The position numbers and the translations under genes are program-made. 9,775 nt of DNA from Alphaproteobacteria bacterium UBA2947 (GTDB taxonomy: Bacteria; Pseudomonadota; Alphaproteobacteria; Rs-D84): positions 1 to 9,775 of the forward strand of contig DEBV01000005.1 in assembly GCA_002348925.1 (NCBI GenBank), in the 5' to 3' direction. How positions within the stretch are numbered: the stretch's first letter is position 1; the number at the start of each line of letters is the position of its first letter. Below the pieces are notes generated by a model, which saw only the letters and a list, made by a program, of their open reading frames with translations, was not told the origin of the DNA and did not search any database. This document shows positions 5,399 through 9,775 of the stretch, piece after piece.

Positions 5399-6145
5399 TA
5401 TGTGTTTATGTTTACGAAAAACGTTTATATAAAACTGCACTAAAAAATTATATATGTGTATTTGTTTTTGTATATTTACGCGTGTTTTTTGGCGTGTTGC
5501 TAAATATTTTTTTATTGTTTCTTGTGGAATATATCCTGCTGATTTTGCGCAAGCCATCATCGAAACAAAACCAAACGAAAAATTGCGTTCGTCTATTGAA
5601 TCTAAATCTATCAAAGCACATACATTGTCATCTTGGTCTAATAAAATGTTTTTTACATTTAAATCTGCGTATGTCAGAACTTTTTTGTCGTGCGGATTTG
5701 CCAAAGAAAACAGTTTGTCTGTCATTTTCGCAAAGATATTTTCATGCGAATTTACTTTTTTAGAATCGTATTGTATAGACGCTATCTTGCACGACAAATC
5801 ATATAATTGCTCATAGATTTTGTTCTTTTTGTCGTCAGAAATGCCTTCCAATATGCGTTCGTGTAAAGTTTTGCCATCTAAAAACACATATGTTTCACAA
5901 TACATATCTTGAAATTGGTGTATAGAAACATCTGGAACATTAATGTTGTTTGTTAACAATAATCTGCTGACATAAAAATTGTGTTTTGCAGTTTCTGGGC
6001 TGGAAAATCTGCAGATGTATTTCTTGTTATTTGTTTTAACAATATAGACGGCATGATTACACCCCTGTATGGCAGGCATAGTGATTGACTTTATGTCGTA
6101 AAAAATATTTTTTATTTGTAAAATATGCTTGTCATTTTTAATCAT
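5378..6145 (-). CDS. APH/choline-kinase-like phosphotransferase, substrate unknown
   Basis: This 255-residue protein has a reduced kinase-like fold of the aminoglycoside phosphotransferase/choline kinase superfamily, which transfers ATP phosphate to a small molecule. It shows a nucleotide-loop region GCNHAVYIVKT (28-38), a beta-3-like YICRF (43-47), the catalytic-loop equivalent TYADLNVKNILL (158-169, Asp161 and Asn166) and the metal-binding IDLD (Asp180). The usual His of the HxDxxxxN motif is Tyr159. I chose the ATG at 6145, one base after the prfB stop, which implies translational coupling. An upstream ATG at 6178 would overlap prfB by 32 bases and add a stretch (CWQCWQ) unlike the family. 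There is no clear Shine-Dalgarno. Base composition is more AT-rich than its neighbours. No substrate can be assigned, and antibiotic resistance should not be assumed. Confidence 0.8.
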   Translation of the reverse strand: MIKNDKHILQIKNIFYDIKSITMPAIQGCNHAVYIVKTNNKKYICRFSSPETAKHNFYVSRLLLTNNINVPDVSIHQFQDMYCETYVFLDGKTLHERILEGISDDKKNKIYEQLYDLSCKIASIQYDSKKVNSHENIFAKMTDKLFSLANPHDKKVLTYADLNVKNILLDQDDNVCALIDLDSIDERNFSFGFVSMMACAKSAGYIPQETIKKYLATRQKTRVNIQKQIHIYNFLVQFYINVFRKHKHILNFKSK

Positions 6146-6146
6146 T

Positions 6147-7218
6147 TTAAATTGCCAACATTGCCAGCATAAAATCATCTAAATCGCCGTCCAAAACAGC
6201 CGCAGAATCTGTTTTTTCTACATTTGTACGAACATCTTTCACTAACTGGTACGGATAAAGGACATAGTTTCTTATCTGGCTGCCCCATTCAATTTTCTTT
6301 TGTGCCGCTTTTGCTGCATCTTCTTCGGCTGCGCGTTTTTGCATTTCAAGTTCGTACAGTTTAGAACGCAACATTTTCATCGCCATTTCTTTGTTTTGAA
6401 TCTGGCTGCGTTCGTTCTGACAAGTGACAACTGTATTCGTTGGAATGTGAGTGATACGCACTGCGGAATCTGTTTTGTTAACATGCTGACCGCCCGCACC
6501 AGATGCACGATAAGTATCTATGCGTAAATCTTTTTCGTTAATTTCAATTTCTATTGAATCATCAACATCTGGCCACACATCAACAGAAGCAAAACTGGTT
6601 TGACGCTTACCGTTTGCATTAAAAGGAGAAATACGGACCAATCTGTGTACACCAATTTCGTTTTTAAGCCACCCAAACGCGCGTTCACCAGTTATTCTGA
6701 AAGTAATACTTTTAATCCCTGCAACATCACCTTCGTGTTCTTCCACAACTTCTATTGCGAAATTATGTCTTTCGCACCAACGAGTATACATGCGCGACAA
6801 CATTTGCGCCCAATCTTGTGCTTCTGTGCCGCCCGCACCAGATTGAATAAATAAAAACGCACCATTGTTATCCATTGGATCAGAAAAAAGCGTTATAAAT
6901 TTTGCTTTGTGTGCAGATTCTGCCAGTTCTAATATCGCATTATTAACATCTGCGTCTTCTGGGGATAATTCGTACAAATCTGTCAAGTTTTTATATTCGT
7001 TTTCTAAATTGTTTAATTCAGATAACTGTTTTTCCAGATTAGATTTTTTTTGTAAAATACCGCGTGCATAATCTGGATTATTCCACAAATCTGGATCGTT
7101 AGAAATTTCGGTTAATTTGTCTATTTCAGATTGAATTTTTGTTGGGTCAAAGAAACCCCCTTACGGCAGAAATGTCGTCAGAGATTTGGTTTAAAATTTC
7201 GTTGTTAACCACTGTCAT
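6147..7218 (-). CDS. prfB: Peptide chain release factor 2 (programmed +1 frameshift)
   Basis: RF2 releases finished proteins at UGA and UAA codons on the ribosome. The gene starts at ATG 7218. After 23 codons the frame meets TGA (7149-7147) within AGGGGGTTTCTTTGAC; a +1 shift on CTT continues into 333 further codons, giving 356 residues. The usual length is about 365. In shifted numbering, the stop-codon recognition motif SPF is at 197-199 and the catalytic GGQ at 242-244 (GAGGQHVNKTDSAVR). The segment SGAGGTEAQDWAQML is the typical RF2 central region. An annotation that ignores the shift would start at an internal TTG (7088) and lose the N-terminus. No Shine-Dalgarno precedes the ATG. The stop TAA is followed after one base by the next gene. 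Confidence 0.95.
7146..7161 (-). promoter_or_regulatory. prfB +1 frameshift site with internal Shine-Dalgarno
   Basis: On the minus strand the order is AGGGGG (7161-7156), TTT, slippery CTT (7152-7150), TGA (7149-7147), C. Spacing is identical to the well-known Escherichia coli element, which has TAT instead of TTT. When RF2 is scarce the UGA is read slowly and ribosomes shift +1, making more RF2. This is autoregulation known for the family. Confidence 0.95.
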
Positions 7219-7224
7219 ACTGGA

Positions 7225-7252
7225 AATATAGCATTTTATCAGTCAAATTCAA
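7225..7252 (-). promoter_or_regulatory. prfB promoter, -10 box 6 bases before ATG
   Basis: TTGAAT (7252-7247), a 16-base spacer and TATATT (7230-7225) occur on the minus strand. Only TCCAGT separates the -10 box from the ATG at 7218, so the predicted +1 is at or next to the start codon. No Shine-Dalgarno is present. A leaderless mRNA is the simplest reading. Confidence 0.55.
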
Positions 7253-7281
7253 CTTTTTTATATTTTTTAGTGAAAGTTTTA

Positions 7282-7310
7282 TTGCGTTGGACTTTAAAAT
7301 ATGGTAAAAT
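7282..7310 (+). promoter_or_regulatory. Promoter of the secreted Cys-rich protein gene
   Basis: TTGCGT (7282-7287) and TAAAAT (7305-7310) are separated by 17 bases, predicting a start near 7317. The leader of about 18 nt contains the Shine-Dalgarno GAGAGGG (7321-7327). An overlapping TATGGT (7300-7305) has no matching -35 box. Confidence 0.5.
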
Positions 7311-7334
7311 ATTTCTAACAGAGAGGGATTTTTC

Positions 7335-8582
7335 ATGAAAAAAAGTTTATTAACTTTCGGTTGTCTTGGTGCGTTTTTAATGACCAGTGCTGCGATGGCT
7401 GTGTCTGCTGGAACAGCGGCAAATAATGGCGGACGTGCCACGATTTACACAACTTCAACTGGATATTCAAATGCTGGATCACGCGGACAAAACGGCGTTG
7501 TTAATGCATATATTCAAAACCAAAGAAATACTTATTTCATGATAACACAACCTGATGTTGATACAGCTTGTCGTCAAAAGATTATGAATTGTTTGACTGA
7601 TTATTGTGGCGACACAACTATTGTCCCAGGAAAAACATCTGGTCGTTGTATGTATGCTACAGAAACAGAATTATACAATTATGTCTTGCTTTGTTTACAA
7701 AAAGACACATCTATTTTATTGCCACAATATAACACTGTGACTAAAAATGGTTCTGGCGGTATGAATACTGCTGCGCGCCTTTGTCCTTCTTATGTTCAAC
7801 AAGAACTGATGTCGTATTTATCTATGGCAAATATGGCTGATAAATTAACAAAATCTCATTCTGATTTGTGTGTTCAACGTCGTCGCGAATTAGAGGCTGC
7901 GATGGCATGTCATTCTGTCGCATTGGCGTATGGAAACGAAACCAGCAGTATGTTAACAACCCAATTAACAGATTATTGTGGTGCAGGTGTTGCGGGTGGT
8001 TCTGCCGAAATGGTGACACGATTTGCTAATGCTGGTAATGTTGGCGCAAACATTTGGGGATGGGCTGAAAAGATTGTAAATCTGGATTTGAATAACAAAG
8101 GTTCTAATTGGGAATCAGCAGTTGACGCTGTCTTGGCCAGTTATACAAATCGTATGAATTTGGCATGTGGTGATAATCTGCAATTAAATCAGGTATCGCA
8201 TCCAACAACAACAAACACAACACCGGGGTTGCAGACCGCCGCGGCATTGGTTGCAAGTACAGCGTTTCCAACAACATCTGGTTCAACGGTTGAAAAACCA
8301 GGCGATTGGAGTGTTTATATGGAAGTGACTTCTATGTCAGAAATCTATGATTATGCAAGCGCTGAACAAGTAGTTAGCGCGGGTTTGACTAACAGTCCTT
8401 TGACACAAAATTCTTTCTTGAGTTCATCACAGATGGATAATATGCAAAATGCATACAAAAAGGGCACAAAAGCATTTATTATTCGTGACAGTTCAAGATG
8501 TTTTGTTGTTCCTGTACAGAGTTTGACTCAAACAGAACAATCTATACTTTCGCAATCATTTGCGAATTGTGTGAACAGATAA
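7335..8582 (+). CDS. Secreted 12-cysteine protein of unknown function
   Basis: This 415-residue protein is not recognised. Residues 1-22 form a Sec signal peptide (KK start, hydrophobic core, AMA cleavage site). The mature part has 12 cysteines (79, 86, 91, 105, 120, 150, 179, 192, 215, 278, 389, 412), an even number compatible with six disulfides in the periplasm or outside the cell. Ten of them lie in residues 79-278. LTDYCG occurs twice (87-92 and 211-216), hinting at an internal duplication. A Thr/Ser-rich low-complexity linker (about 290-320) separates a C-terminal region (about 325-415). There are no transmembrane segments after the signal and no lipobox. The start is fixed by GAGAGGG with 7-base spacing. 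The gene stands alone between a promoter and a terminator. Its style (Cys, Ser, Thr, Asn, Tyr) resembles the giant secreted protein at the left. Confidence 0.88.
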   Translation: MKKSLLTFGCLGAFLMTSAAMAVSAGTAANNGGRATIYTTSTGYSNAGSRGQNGVVNAYIQNQRNTYFMITQPDVDTACRQKIMNCLTDYCGDTTIVPGKTSGRCMYATETELYNYVLLCLQKDTSILLPQYNTVTKNGSGGMNTAARLCPSYVQQELMSYLSMANMADKLTKSHSDLCVQRRRELEAAMACHSVALAYGNETSSMLTTQLTDYCGAGVAGGSAEMVTRFANAGNVGANIWGWAEKIVNLDLNNKGSNWESAVDAVLASYTNRMNLACGDNLQLNQVSHPTTTNTTPGLQTAAALVASTAFPTTSGSTVEKPGDWSVYMEVTSMSEIYDYASAEQVVSAGLTNSPLTQNSFLSSSQMDNMQNAYKKGTKAFIIRDSSRCFVVPVQSLTQTEQSILSQSFANCVNR

Positions 8583-8585
8583 AAC

Positions 8586-8610
8586 AAACCGCCATAATGG
8601 CGGTTTTTTT
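8586..8610 (+). terminator. Intrinsic terminator after the secreted Cys-rich gene
   Basis: A 9-pair stem AAACCGCCA/TGGCGGTTT (8586-8594 with 8598-8606) with a 3-base loop is followed by T residues to 8610, starting 3 bases after the stop codon. It ends only 13 bases before the next -35 box, insulating the amidase gene. Confidence 0.9.
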
Positions 8611-8623
8611 ATTACAACTTTTC

Positions 8624-8652
8624 TTGAAACTATACCTTTTTTTTGATATAAT
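8624..8652 (+). promoter_or_regulatory. Amidase promoter, consensus -10 box 7 bases before ATG
   Basis: TTGAAA (8624-8629), a 17-base spacer and a perfect TATAAT (8647-8652) are present. The ATG is at 8660, so the predicted +1 falls on 8659 or 8660. There is no Shine-Dalgarno, so the transcript should be leaderless. Confidence 0.7.
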
Positions 8653-8659
8653 ATTTCGT

Positions 8660-9775
8660 ATGAAATTATCACGCAGACAACTTTTAAAAACAGTCAGTTT
8701 CAGCGCACTGGTCGTTGGTATTGCGCCACGTGTCGCGTTTTCTGCACCTAACGCATTACGTTCTGTGCGCACAGGCTTACAGCCTGGTGGAAAAACACGT
8801 TTGGTAATTGAAACATCAACACGTCCATCTTATGATTTGTCGTATGGTGACAAACAGTTATTTGTTAATTTGTCGAATACTTCTGGCAGTTCCAGCATTC
8901 AGCCAAAACTTGCAAATGGCACGATGATAAAACGGATAACACAAATCCAAGACGGAACAAAACTGCAAGTATCTTGTGCGTTATCTGGTTTGATAGACGC
9001 AATAGATAAAAAACAAATTATGATTCTGGAACCAAATGGTGATAATGATTATCGCTTGGTTATAGATTTTGCGTCTGGAACAGGTGTTGGAATAAACAAA
9101 ACAGCCACAGTTGCAACAACAAAAGAACAAAAAACAGAAACAAAAACAGATAATAAAAACCAACATATAATTGTTATCGACCCAGGACATGGCGGCAAAG
9201 ATCCAGGCTGCACAGGACGGGGCGGCACAAAAGAAAAAACAGTTGTTTTGTCTGTTGCTAAAAAATTAAAAAACAAACTTGATTCAAATGGCTACAAGAC
9301 TTTCTTGACACGTTCCAACGACACATTTTTAAAGTTGGCAGATCGTGCAGAATTTGCAGAAAAAAAACATGCTGATTTATTCATTTCGCTACACGCCAAC
9401 GCAAATCCAAGTCGTGATATGAAAGGTTTTTCAATATATACTTTATCTGAAAAAGCATCTGACGAAGAAGCACAAAAATTGGCGGATTCTGAAAACGCGG
9501 CAGACAAAATCGATGTTGATGGATTTGAACAATTTTCCAAAGATATTCGTGTTGCGCTTTCTGCACTGCAACAACGCGCGGTTGCGGAATTAAGCGAAGA
9601 ATATGCAAACGGTTGTGCTAAATCATTTAATCGTGCAAGTATCGAACAACAAAAAGGGCCATCTGTGCGTCATGCGCCTTTTGCAGTATTGCGATCAACC
9701 GTGCCTGGTGCGTTGATAGAATTGGGGCATTTATCAAACAAAAAAGAAGAATCTCTTCTTAAATCAGATTCACAC
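8660..9775 (+). CDS. amiC: N-acetylmuramoyl-L-alanine amidase, Tat-exported, AMIN plus Amidase_3 (3' end missing)
   Basis: The first 372 codons are present and the frame runs off the right edge. The enzyme cleaves the amide between N-acetylmuramic acid and the peptide stem in periplasmic peptidoglycan, splitting the septum at division. Residues 4-10 (SRRQLLK) form a twin-arginine motif before a hydrophobic stretch, with cleavage near 28-29. An AMIN domain (about 45-140) normally targets the enzyme to the septum, and a Lys/Thr-rich linker spans about 147-168. The zinc-dependent Amidase_3 domain has DPGHGG (His177), KEKTVV (Glu192), SLHAN (His245) and IELGHLSN (Glu354). Residues of about 264-335, containing SENAAD, match the regulatory helical insertion of AmiB/AmiC-type enzymes, which are normally opened by an EnvC/NlpD-type activator. 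Probably only the final few tens of residues are missing. Confidence 0.93.
   Translation, partial: MKLSRRQLLKTVSFSALVVGIAPRVAFSAPNALRSVRTGLQPGGKTRLVIETSTRPSYDLSYGDKQLFVNLSNTSGSSSIQPKLANGTMIKRITQIQDGTKLQVSCALSGLIDAIDKKQIMILEPNGDNDYRLVIDFASGTGVGINKTATVATTKEQKTETKTDNKNQHIIVIDPGHGGKDPGCTGRGGTKEKTVVLSVAKKLKNKLDSNGYKTFLTRSNDTFLKLADRAEFAEKKHADLFISLHANANPSRDMKGFSIYTLSEKASDEEAQKLADSENAADKIDVDGFEQFSKDIRVALSALQQRAVAELSEEYANGCAKSFNRASIEQQKGPSVRHAPFAVLRSTVPGALIELGHLSNKKEESLLKSDSH

Noticed and set aside
5454..5816. Plus-strand frames of 93 and 120 codons opposite the phosphotransferase
   Set aside because: The minus strand carries conserved kinase motifs; the plus frames are Phe/Cys-rich shadows without start signals.
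6146..6178. Upstream ATG (6178) for the phosphotransferase
   Set aside because: It overlaps prfB by 32 bases and adds an unrelated CWQCWQF stretch; the ATG at 6145 fits the stop-start coupling.
6147..7088. RF2 starting at the internal TTG (7088)
   Set aside because: The N-terminal part is encoded upstream through the +1 frameshift; the TTG start would cut off conserved sequence.
7205..7441. 78-codon minus-strand frame across the prfB/secreted-gene divergent region
   Set aside because: It is antisense to a signal peptide, crosses both promoters and ends inside the prfB start region.

Overview
The window is an AT-rich bacterial chromosome segment. An alphaproteobacterium is the best fit. RNase J, an RF2 gene with the classical frameshift site, and a Tat-exported AMIN/Amidase_3 amidase occur together, and the -35 boxes are of the CTTGAC/TTGA type. 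Amidase genes lying close to prfB are a familiar alphaproteobacterial arrangement. The very large, Ser/Thr/Asn-rich, Cys-rich protein with Listeria/Bacteroides-type repeats suggests a host-associated, probably uncultured lineage. That last point is inference. UGA acts as a stop here: it is the frameshift stop in prfB, and the four complete long genes all end in UAA.

Layout. Positions 1-3109 (minus strand) hold the first 1036 codons of a giant secreted repeat protein that runs off the left edge. Positions 3110-3439 are a divergent control region. It holds a promoter for the giant gene and a promoter plus a roughly 150-nt structured leader for the RNase J gene (rnj, 3440-5248, plus strand). A bidirectional terminator (5253-5275) separates rnj from a converging minus-strand block. 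Read in the direction of transcription, that block is prfB (7218-6147, with a programmed +1 frameshift), a small APH/choline-kinase-like phosphotransferase starting one base after the prfB stop (6145-5378), and tRNA-Arg(CCG) (5358-5282) with its own apparent promoter. A second divergent region (7219-7334) leads on the plus strand to a secreted 12-cysteine protein of unknown function (7335-8582) with its own terminator. Next comes a Tat-exported N-acetylmuramoyl-L-alanine amidase (8660 to the right edge, incomplete).

How the genes relate. The core genes serve RNA turnover (rnj), translation (prfB, tRNA-Arg) and cell-wall cleavage at division (amidase). Two lineage-specific secreted Cys-rich proteins are placed among them. 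The most striking non-coding signal is a long, nearly continuous hairpin (3341-3406) in the rnj leader. It overlaps a possible 23-codon upstream ORF that starts almost at the predicted transcription start, and nearby sequence repeats would allow alternative pairing. Together these suggest post-transcriptional control of RNase J. Both prfB and the amidase gene have a -10 box only 6-7 bases before the ATG and no Shine-Dalgarno, which predicts leaderless mRNAs.
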